64,000 nt of DNA from Kondoa malvinella (lineage: Eukaryota; Basidiomycota; Agaricostilbomycetes; Agaricostilbales; Kondoaceae), in assembly GCA_039545315.1 (NCBI GenBank), contig BCIM01000007.1, forward strand, positions 460,745 through 524,744, given 5' to 3'. A program made the translations under genes and the position numbers. Below are positions 23,501-34,377 of the stretch, in pieces; positions within the stretch are counted from its first letter, which is position 1, and each line of letters begins with the position of its first letter. A model generated the notes under the pieces. The model did no database searches. It saw only the letters and a list, made by a program, of their open reading frames with translations, and was not told where the DNA came from.

Positions 23501-24729
23501 ATGCCGAGAAAGCCGATAGCTGTTCGTGTCGAAGCCGATAGCAAGAATGAAGCGCTGACCTATTTTGCTAGATCGTAGCTGGAGTGGGCAATGTGCAGAC
23601 GGTCTTCCAGTACGCCAGTACACTATCGCTAATGAATCTCTAGGGCGGAGGTACTGGAGCTGCTGTCGCGTGAGTGGCCAAGCGGTGAAGGTGGTGCGCA
23701 TCGGCTCAGGTTATATCTTGAACAGTCGCGAGTTCGCCTTGAATGAAGGCTACTCTGTCGCACTCATCGCGCGCAAAGCCGAATTCCTCGATCCGCTGGT
23801 CAAGGAGATCAGAGCGGCTGGCGGTGATGCCCTCGCTTTACCTATCGAAGCATACGACTACAAGACGATAGCGAGAGTCTTCCGCGATGTCAAGACTCAT
23901 TGGCCAGAGGGAAGACTCAGATTTGCCTGCTGGAATACGAGTCAATGGTCTAATATACCTTTCCTCGACTCTACAGAGAGTAAGCCGGCTTTCACTATTC
24001 TATCGGCTTGGCTGATCAGGTCGCCCTGCAAGAGGACATACAGACCTCAGTCAACATCAATATGTGAGCTTAGCGCTCGCAGCGTCATCACATAGGCTGA
24101 TGCTATACAAAGTGTCGCTGCATTTGCATTCGCCCAGGAAAGTACTCGTCAATTCATCGCACCATCTCAGAAAGGTGAAGAGACTGGGGGTACATTAATC
24201 GTTACTGGAGCTACCAGCGCACTGCGAGGTGGTGCAAAGTTTGGCGCTTTCGCAGCTGGCAAGCATGGTCTCAGGGCATTGACGCATGTATGCTATTTAC
24301 TGCTCATTTTTTAGTCACATTCTGATAGCCTTTACAGAGCTTGGTGAAGTCAAAACCACGTCTGTATGCTCGTACTGATAATGAAATCTAGGCGCGTGAA
24401 TACGGCAAGCAAGGCGTTCATGTCAGTGTTGTCTCGTTCGTCCGGAAGACATCGTTCTGAATGTATCACCAGGCGGCTTTTGTGATCGTTGATGGCACCA
24501 TTCGGACCCCCAAGACCAAGCTCATGTTTGGCTCAAGAGAAGGTAAAGGGTCGGACTGGCTAGAAGATACCTCTCAAGCTCTGCGACCAGAATCCATTGC
24601 CAAAGTGAGTATCCAGCTGCACTGTGCGCTGATACTAACAGCATGCAGGCCTACGTATGGCTTCATAAACAAGATCGCTCGGCGTGGACTTTGGAACTCG
24701 ACTTGAGACCATCGGCGGAGCATTTCTAA
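23501..24729 (+). CDS. Short-chain dehydrogenase/reductase with Phe in place of catalytic Tyr
   Basis: Multi-exon SDR. Joining exon 1 (MPRKPIA, GTTCGT donor) to the next exons gives IVAGVGNGGGTGAAVA, the Rossmann Gly-rich turn. Then come VALIARKAEFLDPLV, AGGDALALPIEAYDY, LIVTGATSALRGGAKFG and FAAGKHGLRAL. The usual YxxxK active site reads F-A-A-G-K, so the Tyr is Phe. Related SDRs with FAAxK are, from memory, common in one bacterial/fungal group, so this may be a family trait rather than damage. The following HV..FVIVDGTIRTPK supports that group. It ends PSAEHF with TAA. All frames can be joined with plausible splice sites, although two donors (GTTCGT, GTTGTC) are unusual. Substrate unknown. 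It lies between the SNU114 3' end and its copy. Confidence 0.78.
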
Positions 24730-24742
24730 AGCGTCTTGCACG

Positions 24743-24880
24743 ACGATAGAGCTGCAAAGGTGACGGCAAGTACATTGAACCCGAAGCTCTGATCGCGCTG
24801 GCCAGCTCTGATCTGGAAAACCTGTTGTCATGCGTTGCAATGCATTGTACATCTCGAATAGCGCAGCACTCGCGCGCAGG
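24743..24880 (+). pseudogene. Diverged copy of the SNU114 3' end
   Basis: 24765-24880 matches 23095-23212, the last SNU114 exon plus its 3' flank. Over the coding part (about 63 nt) only three bases differ, all at synonymous positions (CCT/CCC, TTG/CTG, GCT/GCC). The stop codon TAA is replaced by TCA. The following 3'-UTR-like sequence still matches (GCAATGCATTGTACAT, then CACTCGCGCGCA). Just upstream, CGATAG resembles the 3' splice site of the original exon. No other part of SNU114 is seen nearby. The following 390 bp (24881-25268) hold no recognised gene. Confidence 0.85.
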
Positions 24881-25268
24881 TATGCAGTTTCAGCTTTAGC
24901 GTACTGTAAGCGCTTCGGAGACATACCAAGGCAAAAAATAGGACGCGTCGTTCAACCAGCATGAACTTTTTCGGTTTTGCTATCCAACTGCGAATATAGT
25001 CATTCAGGTTGCACCTGGCTCCTCTCGATATCTACTATAGAGTATATCTCAAAGTCCTTATCGTGGGTCGGCGCTGGCGCTGTCTCTCCCCGATCATGCA
25101 AGACATCTGTCGGCCATTGGGAAAGTGCTTGATCCGCGTTCTTTTATGCGTGGACTCGGGCTCGCGAAGCCAATGGGCTGATTCTACTGTCCTATCGCGC
25201 CTTTTGTCTCTCTTCTTTTCTCTCAAACCGCTCTGCTCTGCTTCATCCGGCACCCTGTACTTCGCGCC

Positions 25269-27063
25269 ATGATACGCTCTCTTCTCCTTACGACTCTCAC
25301 GCTCGCTTCTGTTCTCTCTTATGTCTGTGCTTTCATGCCTCTGCAATACGATACCCGATACAAAAAGAATCAAGTCGATACTGCTACTCTGCGACAGCGT
25401 ATGCGTGTAGGTCGCGGTACTGCTCGAGTGAGTTCAAACCTCTTGCAATTCTACTTGGACTAATGAGTTTGTACTACAGCTGACAGCCCGTGATACTGTC
25501 CCTAGTCCGCTTTTGTGCCCCGGCGACAATGTCCTCCTTGATACAAACACCATGTCCTGCGTTTGTGCTCCAGGCTCTCGCAAGACTCGGGAATCTCCAT
25601 TGGTCTGTACTCAATGTCCATCCGACAGTGAAGCAACCGAATACGACTGCAGCTGCATCGACCCAAATAAATACTTTGATAGCCAGAGCCAGCAGTGCGA
25701 ATGTAGCAGTCCCAGCGATCGAGTGGACGAAGAGACGGGCGAATGCAGCTTCTATTGTAGAACCGAACAAGACTGGTCAGTGCCCCTGATTTCCTGTTCG
25801 ATCTAGTCTGATGCATGCTATTTTAGCAATCTGGTACAGCCTGTCGAAGATGGACAACGAGAATGCAAGTCCGGCAAATGCACCGGATACTGTACCTACG
25901 ACTACCTCTCATACATGCCCGGTGACCCCTCGAATCCTATGGATAGTGGTACTTGCAGAGTTCAAAGTGGAACTATTTGGCAAGTCGATGAACAAAAACT
26001 TCGTGTTACCTGCTCATACTTTTCGGTAGCGCGAATGCAGGACGAAGAAACCCTCATCACCTATGTCCTGGGAATACGGACTGCGTAAGAGAAGGCGATG
26101 GCTCAACCGATAACGACGGCTATTGCCAATTTACTTGCACATCAGACACTCGCACACAGTGGTATGTACACTGAGCTACACACAGTCCATCGCTGATCAA
26201 CATAATTAGTAACTTTGTCCTGCCAGTGGATGATGGACTCTCGCGCACCTGCGATGCCTCGACTGGTCGCTGTGCAGGGAAGTGTAGATCAGGATTCGAC
26301 TACGTACCTGGTACTGGTGGTCCTCTCGATAGTGGCACTTGCCGTACCCAAGCGGGAAAACAGTGGTGAGTGCCTGCTCCAGTTGTTGTGTGTTTCCATG
26401 GCTGAAGATGGTTGCAGTGCTTCGTCTGGCTCTGAACCAGACCACCTGTGTCCTGTGGGCACCTCGTGCATCAGGGAAGGGTGAGCGTATACTACTGTTG
26501 GAGCATGTCTTGATGCTCATAGCTTGTCAGTGATGGCACAATTAACAATCGAGGCTACGTATGTCAGCCCATCTGCTGCTGTAAGTGTCGACTGACCTTT
26601 GACGGCGACAGTGTGAAGCTTTCTGCGACGGGTCCGAGGCCGCGCGAAGTCGCTGTGACTTTGTTCAGCCATACAATGGTAAGCTTCAAAATAATGCGTT
26701 TGGCTTTGTATTGAAACGTGCTACAGACGGTGGAAGAAGGATGTGTCGCTCTGATGGTCGATGTGGTGGTCAATGCGATACCAATCAGCCAAATGCTGGC
26801 TTGATCTACGTCCCTGGAACGAATGGCCCGCTTGACTCTGGCACATGCTATGTTGGCCAAGATGCTGTCTGGTGAGTCTTTTCCTCACGAGTTGATGCCT
26901 CTCTAATGTAACATACAGCGCTGACGCTAAGCAAGACCAAAAACATCTGTGTTTGCCGCCTTTCACCTGCCAGAGACAGAATCGAAACAAGATTGGCTAT
27001 GTATGTACATCAGCAGTGGTACGATTATCACTGACATCGGAACTACAGTGTAAATATGTTTGA
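25269..27063 (+). CDS. Secreted modular cysteine-rich protein
   Basis: No named family recognised. The signal peptide is MIRSLLLTTLTLASVLSYVC. After a Cys-rich first part (CSCIDPNKYFDSQSQQCEC) the protein repeats a pair of modules. Module A shows DG..R.C, G.C.G.C, Y.PG...P.DSGTC; module B shows HLCP..T.C.REGDG....GYC. Module A appears three times and module B about three times, the last shortened (HLCLPPFTCQRQ). Introns fall at matching places: most module borders are phase-2 introns splitting a Cys codon (TG|C or TG|T). One intron (about 25980) begins GCAAGT, a GC-AG intron. About 12 exons; the last codes only for CKYV. Likely extracellular or cell-wall located, with many disulfides. Confidence 0.82.
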
Positions 27064-27181
27064 TAGGGCAGCAAGAGGGTTCATATTTATGTTTGTGACT
27101 TTCGGGTTTTTGGTGGATTTGGATCTGTACAGGCTTATGCATTTCGATATTACGATGTGCTCTGCAAGTACACATCATGCT

Positions 27182-28404
27182 CTAATTAGCTAGCAGTCGC
27201 TCGTACAAAGCCAGAGTCGCTACAACGACATCAAGGATTTCGATGCCTAGACAACGTACTCAGGTCATGAACAGCTGTCATAAGACAGCACGTACCTTCA
27301 TCAGTAACATATAGCGGGAACTCGTCAATGTCTTTTCTTCGCCCATCTCGACCATCTTGGTCAAGCTTTTCGGTTCTATTGCCCATGCTGTAAGCTGCAT
27401 ATACTCGATGGACAAAAGGCTCACGTCGCAATAATGTTCTTCCCTCTTCGCAGAAGCTTGAAGGAGCCAATTTCTGGTGTGAGGATATCATACATCGCCT
27501 GGGACAGGATGAGACAAGCAGACTTTGTATTGAGGGGAGACTTACGGTAGTCCACTTGTACTCGTTACCATTAGGTAGTTTGAATGTTCGAGCGCTAGAA
27601 AGACGGTCAGGCGGCATCAATGCGAAAAGTACTTGTCCTACGTGGAAGCGAAAGATTTCCCAAAAATGTCTTTTACTCTGCCTGATTGCTTGTGTTTGGT
27701 CCCGTTGAGCGATAGAGTCATTGGTGCTTTACTGAGAGAGAATCAGCTAATTCCTAGTGCCATAAGTCCGACCTCACTCCTTGTCCTTGCCTGCGAAGGT
27801 CGCCTTGCAGATGGTCAGAAGCGGCTTGTCTGCTGTTCCAACAACGACTTTGAAGTTTGTGCCACTATCAACAGCGATTCAGCAAGGCAATACAGGGTGA
27901 ATCGAAATTCCGCTTACTCGTCGACTGTAGTGAACCTTTTACAAGCATCAATGCCTGCAACGTAAGAGACATCAGAAGGCTCACGCTGTAGTATTGCTAA
28001 GAGGATGAAACCATGAGATCTGAGCACCCATCAGTCCCATGCTCAGCTTATCTGCACAACGGCACGTACCGTCTCTTCACTCGAACTGCTTCCAGGTCGA
28101 AAATTAGGAGCTCCACTCTTGACCCAGTAGCGCTCTTTCAAATAGGAACATCCACTTGGTACTGCTGATGCTCGATCAAATTCCAACGCACAAGGATCAC
28201 AAGTTTGGCTCACGATTCAGATCGTTGCCTATAATGCGAGAACCATTGTCTTTGGAGGTGGTGAGGGTGACTCTGGATATTCAATGAGTATGGACCTCGT
28301 CACAAGAAAGATGACCTGACCGAATCTCATCTGAATTGGTCGGAGTGAATCTGTGGATACACGTCAAATCGATTCCGTCGGTTCATGCTGCGGACTCACA
28401 CCAT
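27182..28404 (-). CDS. DUF6593-like basidiomycete protein
   Basis: A multi-exon minus-strand gene rebuilt by splice sites. It starts MVFTPTNSDEIR, then VTLTTSKDNGSRII, PSGCSYLKERYWVKSG, FKVVVGTADKPLLTI, KRHFWEIFRFHARTF, KLPNGNEYKW and a final exon GIEILDVVVATLALYE before TAG at 27182. The order (a strand-rich N-terminal half, then a 'F..P.G..Y.W' motif, and a hydrophobic end near a ...VV.... helix) resembles DUF6593/Tubby-like proteins that are expanded in basidiomycetes. The function of that family is not known to me. The exon chain is long and each exon short, so boundaries are approximate, but the phases fit. The assignment to DUF6593 is by motif only. Confidence 0.6.
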
Positions 28405-28965
28405 TATGTTGAAGACTTGGTGGGTTTGGAAAGAAAAGGAAAAAGTAGTCGCAGAGGCCAAGCTCAGCTGACACGATGCCGCTGACAGATACTTAGCGTG
28501 TGACTGAAACACGAGGCTTCGATAGAAGTTTGACCCGGAGCACCTGGCAGTGCTCTTGCTGCAGACAGTCGTCCCGTGTGTCAATAGATGTAGCTGAGCT
28601 TGACTGGACTGCTGGAAATGGCACCAGCAACGCTAATATGCATCGACCTTGGGGGCATGAGCACTGTTAGGCCGGCCAGGCCGGTCAGGCCAGAGGGTAC
28701 AGATACAGAGAGAGACGAAAGCTTGCTAGATAGACTCGAATGTACATAAGCAGAATAGACTAAGCAGGACTTTTGGGCATCTATGCGAGCCTTTGGAACG
28801 CAAAAGTGTAGCTTTAGATCGGCTTGCAATCATCACAGAGCCCGTTTAGACAGGCACAGAGAGCTCTAGAAAGCACAACAAAGGGAGAAGCTGCCTTCGG
28901 AAGAATGACCCGCGACTCGACTTGAGCTGAAGTTTGCATCATTCGACGACCAAGAAACACAGAGA
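28405..28965. other. Intergenic region with GGCCGG-rich patch
   Basis: About 560 bp between two divergent genes, so it carries both promoters. A short repeated patch of GGCCGG/GGCC lies around 28670-28692. ORFs on the minus strand at 28581-29171 have no motif and overlap the start of the PA2G4-like gene. Confidence 0.4.
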
Positions 28966-30776
28966 ATGACAGACAAAGTGGAAAACGGAACCAAGCCAGC
29001 TGCACCAGCAGTTGAAGAAGCCCTACCTGCCAGCGTCGTTGACAAGTACAAAGTCGGTTCAAGCGCGAGAATTTCGAATCCAAGCATGAACTGACGTCTG
29101 TCTCTTTGCGGCACACAGGCAGCTGCTTTAGTAGTCAACTCGACGCTCAAGGCTCTCGTCCCTGAACTCAAGGAGGGTGCTAATGTGCTGGAACTGGTGA
29201 GGCTGCGTTCGCAAATAATACATCTGGCAAAGTTCTGATGCGTGGACTGCTAGTGCAAGCAAGGCGATGCAAAAGTAGGTCCTGGTGTTGTTGTGCTGTA
29301 CTCAGCTAAGTACATCATCCACACTTACAGCTAACAGAAGAAGCTGGCAAAGTATACAACCTCAAAGGTGCTAAAGCGGTACAGAAAGGTCAGCCATGAA
29401 TACAAGATTGACATATTCGATATTGATGCACTGTAATCATCAGGTATCGCCTACCCTACCGCGCTATCCGTCAACGCGACTCTCTGCCATTTCTCACCTC
29501 TTCCATCCGATTCTGAAGCTGCCGGCCTGACACTCAAGAAGGGCGATGTGGTCAAGATTGTGCTCGGTGCACACATTGATGGTTACGCTTCACTAAGCGG
29601 CGAGACGTTGGTCAATTCTCGTAGTGTCTGGTCAAAGCTCATGGTGATGAATAGTGTCGTTGTTGGCTCAGACTCTTCTTCACCCGTCACTGGCGTGCAA
29701 GCTGATCTTCTAGCGGCTGCCTACAACGCAGCAGAAGCTGGTCTTCGTGGTGCTAGGGTCAGAGTTGTCGACACCTATCGCGTTCAACGCTGACGGCGTG
29801 TCACCGGAATTTGACAGGTTGGAGGCAAGAACTGGGAAATAACAGAGAACGTCTCGAAAGTCCTCAAGGAGTACGAAGGTGCCGTCAAGGGTGTTGAAGG
29901 TCTATTCTCAAACCAGGTCAGTATCAGTCTATGTGTTTCGGATGAGATGTTCAATCATTCCCTGATGACAGCACATGCAAAATGACATTCAAGCCAAAAA
30001 GACTATCAGCTCTTTCCCTACTTCCGAGCAACGCAAGGACGGTAGCAACTCGTATGTCATTGAAGAAGGCGATGTATACCACCTCGACGTGATTGTTACA
30101 AGCGGAAGCAATGTCAACGTACGTCGGCAGAGGATCGCTTTAGCTTTGCTAATGCGCTTCTTCGGCACGTCCAGCCTAAGCAAAGCCCACACTCTACTAC
30201 CATCTTCTCTAAAGCAGGAACAGGCAAATACTCTTTGGTGCGTGGCAGCGTCGACGTATGAGCCCTGTGCTGATGCACGACTTTTCTTCGCACAGAAAAT
30301 GAAGGCATCCAGGAATACCTATGCCGAAATTACAGCCAAAGCTGGACAATTTCCTTTCACCCTTCGTATGCTCGAGCAGGAGACCAAGGCGAGACTTGGT
30401 GTGCAGGAGTGTGTTCAGCATGGTCAGTCGAGCATTGGGGTAATTTGAGTGATCTCATGCTTCTGCGGATTTCGACTACAGGATTGCTAAAAGCCTACGA
30501 GCCTCAGTAAGCTATTCCGTTCACATTTGCAGCTTTGTCTGACACTGCTACAGGACGCTCGGCGGTGACTCGATCTCAGCTCAAGTGCTCGTCACGTTCG
30601 CCGTCACCAAATCGGGCATTACGAAATTCTCTCACCCACCCGTCTTTTACTCGACCGAGACTGTCAAGCCCGACCATGAGATTAAAGACGAAGAGACGAA
30701 AGCCTTGTTGGCAAAGAACTTGAAGCCGTCAAAGAAGAAGGCCAAGAAGCCTGCAGAGGGAGAGACTAAGGCTTGA
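28966..30776 (+). CDS. PA2G4: PA2G4/EBP1-like methionine-aminopeptidase-fold protein
   Basis: Curved-DNA-binding/EBP1 family: peptidase M24 fold without the metal site, linked to ribosomes and growth. Start MTDKVENGTKPAAPAVEEA. Conserved blocks: VVNSTLKALVPELKEGA, CKQGDA, AYPTALSVNATLCHFSP, LKKGDVVKIVLGAHIDGY, GGKNWEITENVSKVLKEY and FAVTKSGITKFSHPP. The usual GAHIDG and later metal ligands of true MetAP2 are changed (D/H/E sites not all present), as in PA2G4. The C-terminal tail is Lys-rich (KPSKKKAKKPAEGE), a feature of PA2G4. About ten exons; several are very short (for example the exon after LEL). Reads to TGA at 30776. In fungi the family includes S. pombe Cdb4; yeast Arx1 is a more distant relative. 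Confidence 0.88.
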
Positions 30777-32094
30777 AGCATGCTTGAATGTACTTTTAGC
30801 AAAGGCAATAGTCTCCAATTGGCATAGCTATCTAAACACCTCATGCGTAGTCTCCTACCAGGCTGTCCTTGCTGTCCTCTTAGATGCTGCAGACCGGACC
30901 CTTCCGACCAACACTGAGTAAGCGATTGGTGCTTGCAACCTACCTCTGCAACCAGACAGCAGCAGCTGGGTAAGGTAGAATCATGCGTTGGTAAACGCAG
31001 GGTAGTCACATGCACAGACGAGGCGCTCTTATTGCCGTGAGCAGATACAGGGAAAGACAAACAGCAAGCAGATTGCGATCGGATCCAAGTGACGAGCGAA
31101 AGGAACGTGAAAACACAAACAGATGGTGAGATTACAGACAGTAAAAATTGCAGACAAATGAAGCCCCAAAGCGCGAGGGAAAGGCACAAGAGAAGCCGTG
31201 TACCTGCCTCCATGTTACGATGGAGGCGAGCAAGATGCACTTAAACGAGATGAGATGAAATTTAAAACTCGAAAAAGAGCAACTTGTGTGGGAAAAGACT
31301 TCTGGTTACGTTGTAAAGCATGCGAAAAATACAAGAAGGCCATGAAGGTGTCTACGCAACCCTGTAGCTGATTGCTGAGCACTTTTTGGCTGAAGAAGAG
31401 CGGAACCTGTCCAGAAACAAGCGGGTTAGTGCTGTTTTGGCTTTCAGAGTTTCAAAATCAGTAGAAGACAAGGAGAGGTGCTTCGTAATCTTCAGTGCTT
31501 AAGGAGTCAGCATCATGCCGAAGCATTTAGTAAGACTAATCGGATTTTAAGTGTTGTAATCATGAGCAAAGAGGGATTGGCGAAAGGATTGGAAATGACT
31601 GGAGCAAATGACTGACCATCAGAGAATTTCCGCGCATATTTCCGCGCATAGAGTCCAGGATGTGTGCTTCATCCGTAGCCTGTGCTTGGAGCGGAACCTG
31701 CGATTGATATCTGTTAGCATTGCAACCTCTTCAAGCAAACATTGAACTCACCCAATATGGCTCAGAATGACCGCGGAGCTCGTGTACGGCCACCAAATCA
31801 TCTCTGAAGCACATATGAATGCAACCGAGCTTGCTTAGAGGCATGGGCTTATGTAGATAGAAAATCAACGCAAACTTTTGATGGCCCGAAGAAATCGACA
31901 AGACGACAATAAGGTAGACGAAGGAAGCGACCGCAAGCAGAATGGAGAACAGAGGCAACAGTGGACCTGGGCGACAGGTGATCAGAATGAAGAAGCTCAA
32001 ATTTGCTTCAACTGGAGTGTATCGCGGAATCTACCGAGCCGGAGGTTTCGCTTGAGCTGTCTCTTCCTTCGGCGACGAGCGACGACACAAAGCC
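30777..32094. other. 1.3-kb gap with weak coding signals on both strands
   Basis: No gene can be supported. A minus-strand frame (about 31731-31990) codes a hydrophobic helix (LLPLFSILLAVASFVYL) but lacks an ATG. On the plus strand the overlapping MARRNRQDDNKVDEGS frame (from about 31881) runs toward ATP20. One of these is probably a shadow of the other, and neither shows a motif. A 12-bp direct repeat TTTCCGCGCATA occurs twice in tandem at about 31627-31650. Confidence 0.4.
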
Positions 32095-32831
32095 ATGCTC
32101 CGCCAATCCTCCCTCAAGCCAGTACGGCAACTAGCTGCACGCCGATTCGCCAGCACAGAAGGCGCGAAAGCTACCATCGAAACTGGCGCATCCAAGACGA
32201 AATCCGCGACCGACCAGACAGCCAACAAGCTCAAACAGGCTGTAGACTCTGAGACCGTTCAATCTTCTGCATCGGCGGTCGCAAAGAATGAGACTGTCCA
32301 ATCTGCAGCTGATCAAGCCAAGGTGTATGCGGAACAGGCGCAGCAATACGCAACAAAGGCATTCGATGCTGTTGGTGGACGAGCAAGCAACGCTCTAGGC
32401 GGTCAGCTCAGATCGCTGTGATGCTGTGTCATTCAGCTCATCATCTTTGACTGACGACAGCCTACAAAGAACCCATCTTTTACAACTTTGCAGTCGCTCG
32501 TGAAGTCGCGAAACAAGTCTACATTGCAGAACGATTAGCGCCTCCTTCAAGCTTTGCCGAAGTACGATCAGGCTGGGAAACATTGTACAACCGAGCGAGG
32601 GACATGGGATTCTGGAGGAAAGCGATCGAGAGCGGTGAATGGAAAAGATATGCTGTTTACGCAATTGAGGCGTATGGTATCTTCAAGATTGGTGAGATGC
32701 TCGGAAGACGTAGCTTGGTCAGTTCATGCTCATGTGCTTATTCACCGGGTAACTCATGTGCATTGTGACAGGTCGGATACAAGCTATCACCATCAAACAA
32801 GGGCGACCCGCATCTCATGCACCACGACTAG
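32095..32831 (+). CDS. ATP20: Mitochondrial F1Fo-ATP synthase subunit g
   Basis: Small inner-membrane subunit at the dimer interface of ATP synthase. Three exons: 32095-about 32400, about 32460-32717, and from about 32772. The start MLRQSSLKPVRQLAARRFAST looks like a mitochondrial presequence. It is followed by an Ala/Thr/Gln-rich helical region. The conserved subunit g core follows: AYKEPIFYNFAVAREVAKQV, APPSSFAEVRSGWETLY, IESGEWKRYAVYAIEAYG, then IFKIGEMLGRRSLVGYKL. The G-containing helix (IFKIGEMLGR) is the family's GxxxG-like dimer motif region. A short tail ends HHD with TAG at 32829-32831. The 385 bp after it hold no gene on the plus strand. Confidence 0.95.
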
Positions 32832-33216
32832 ATCATGCGACTAGTAAGAACGAGGCAAAAGTATCAGGCCGAGAATAGATCTGGCAACATCATTGTGCAA
32901 AGAAGCGATAATCTGTTTGCTTCATCTGTTTTGCTGCCGTCTATCGGTCAAGCCGCCGGACGACTACGTTCTTCTGTCTGCGTGCCTCTCATCCGTGTCA
33001 TGTCCTTGCACATTATGCCGATACTCTTCCTTGTTTCTTCTGTTCTTTCCGACCTGTTTGATCTTTTTCTTGCACGATTGAATGAAGCCCATCGTATCGT
33101 CCAGACGTCAACACTCTGAAGTCGCTTATCAAGTGCTTCTACTGCGTATCCAATAACAAAAGCTATGCCAACTACCCCAGTCTTCGATGCAGCCAATGTG
33201 CTCGAATCTCATCCAA

Positions 33217-33710
33217 TCAATCACGCCAATATTCCACTTCGGTCGCACCACAACTGTGCAGCGGCTCGTCAGAAATCGGCTCAACAATCAAACGGATCGC
33301 ACACGTTACATCCCAGCATAAGCCGAAAGTTGCAGCTTGGATGGGCCAATCCTTGCACACTCCCTGACTATCTTTTGCCTTGAACCAAAGACCGGTATCT
33401 AAACCTCAAAGGTCAGATCTGTATGCGACGAAAGCAAAACCTTACTATCATCGGCTATGAATTGAATGGAAGAGGCTCGAATGTTGTTGTGGAACTTGAT
33501 GGTCCGCTTTTCTCCTCGACCTAGACTGTTATTCTATTACTTCAGCGCAAATCTCTACTCAATCAAGTTGACGTACGGGCCGTGGGTGACTTGTTCAAGC
33601 TCAGTTTCTGCACATCCCCTGTCTCGGTAGCCGATGAGGGTAATGTCTGCTTGAGCGGCCGAGAGCAAGAAAGCAACGCAGGCAAAGGAAGAGAGTAAGA
33701 AGGACTTCAT
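33217..33710 (-). CDS. Small secreted cysteine-containing protein
   Basis: About 131 residues from three exons on the minus strand. ATG at 33710 starts a clear signal peptide (MKSFLLSSFACVAFLLSAAQA) with likely cleavage after AQA. A GTACGT donor after CACGGCCC leads over about 50 nt to the exon LGRGEKRTIKFHNNIRA. A second intron (GTAAGG ... GGTTTAG) leads to GLWFKAKDSQGVCKDWP. Cys occur at RGC, GVC, GLCWDVTC and HSC, an even mix suited to disulfides. The protein ends EYWRD with TGA at 33217-33219. No domain recognised. The size and Cys content are those of a fungal small secreted protein; whether it acts on a host cannot be told. Confidence 0.6.
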
Positions 33711-34377
33711 CTTGATTTCCGGTCAAGAAATGGGAAGAGATGTGCAAAAGATAATCAAGCAAAGACAGACGCTGGACAGAAGCTGTACTTGTCCAAAGAC
33801 GACTAGAAGGCGTAAGTGCACGCTACGTTTAACAATCCCCCTTTGTTGGCGACAGAAGGCACAAGACGTGAACCGGTCAGAAGACATACACCAAATCTTC
33901 AGATGTCACGAGATAAAGACTCTCCTTGCAACGCTCCAGGGACAGTCGCCTCACCGGTGATAGACAAGCTGACAAGCAATGCGAAGTGGCCGAATTTTCT
34001 GTTGTTACTTCAGAACGCGAATGTGCGGAGCGGGACTCGATGAATGTATGTGCAGTGCAATTGTTACTCAAATGTCCCTCGAAAGTATTTTACAAGAATC
34101 GATGCTGCAATCTCAATGCCAAAGGTATACCACATACAACGCAAACCACCCATCACCTGCTCAGACGAGACCATGTACAGAAACGAGAAGAGATCAGTCA
34201 AGTTCGACTAGAACATGTCAGTATTCATCTTGAAAGGACGGGGCAGCTCACTTGGCTTAGATTTGCTGCCGATAGCCTTTTTGTCACCAGCAGACGTTGA
34301 CTTCTCTTTGCCTTTGCCTTTATCGTCCGTCTTGCTACTGACGTGGCTCAGCAGGATCCGAGAGAACAGGACAGCGC
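33711..34377. other. Intergenic region, no gene supported
   Basis: About 670 bp between the secreted-protein start and the WSS1 3' end. Plus-strand open frames overlap one another in all three frames and show no motif or splice logic. It contains the promoter of the secreted protein. Confidence 0.4.

Noticed and set aside
23041..24880. SDR gene as a mobile element
   Set aside because: The flanking direct repeats are 116-118 bp of SNU114 3' sequence, not a target-site duplication, and no transposase, LTR or terminal inverted repeat is present.
28660..28695. GGCCGGCCAGGCCGG patch as a possible terminator or element
   Set aside because: It is short, with no defined arms or copies elsewhere in the window, so it was only noted.
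30647..31240. 197-residue minus-strand ORF
   Set aside because: It overlaps the last PA2G4 exon in antisense and has no motif; its Cys/Ser/Leu-rich content is typical of a shadow frame.
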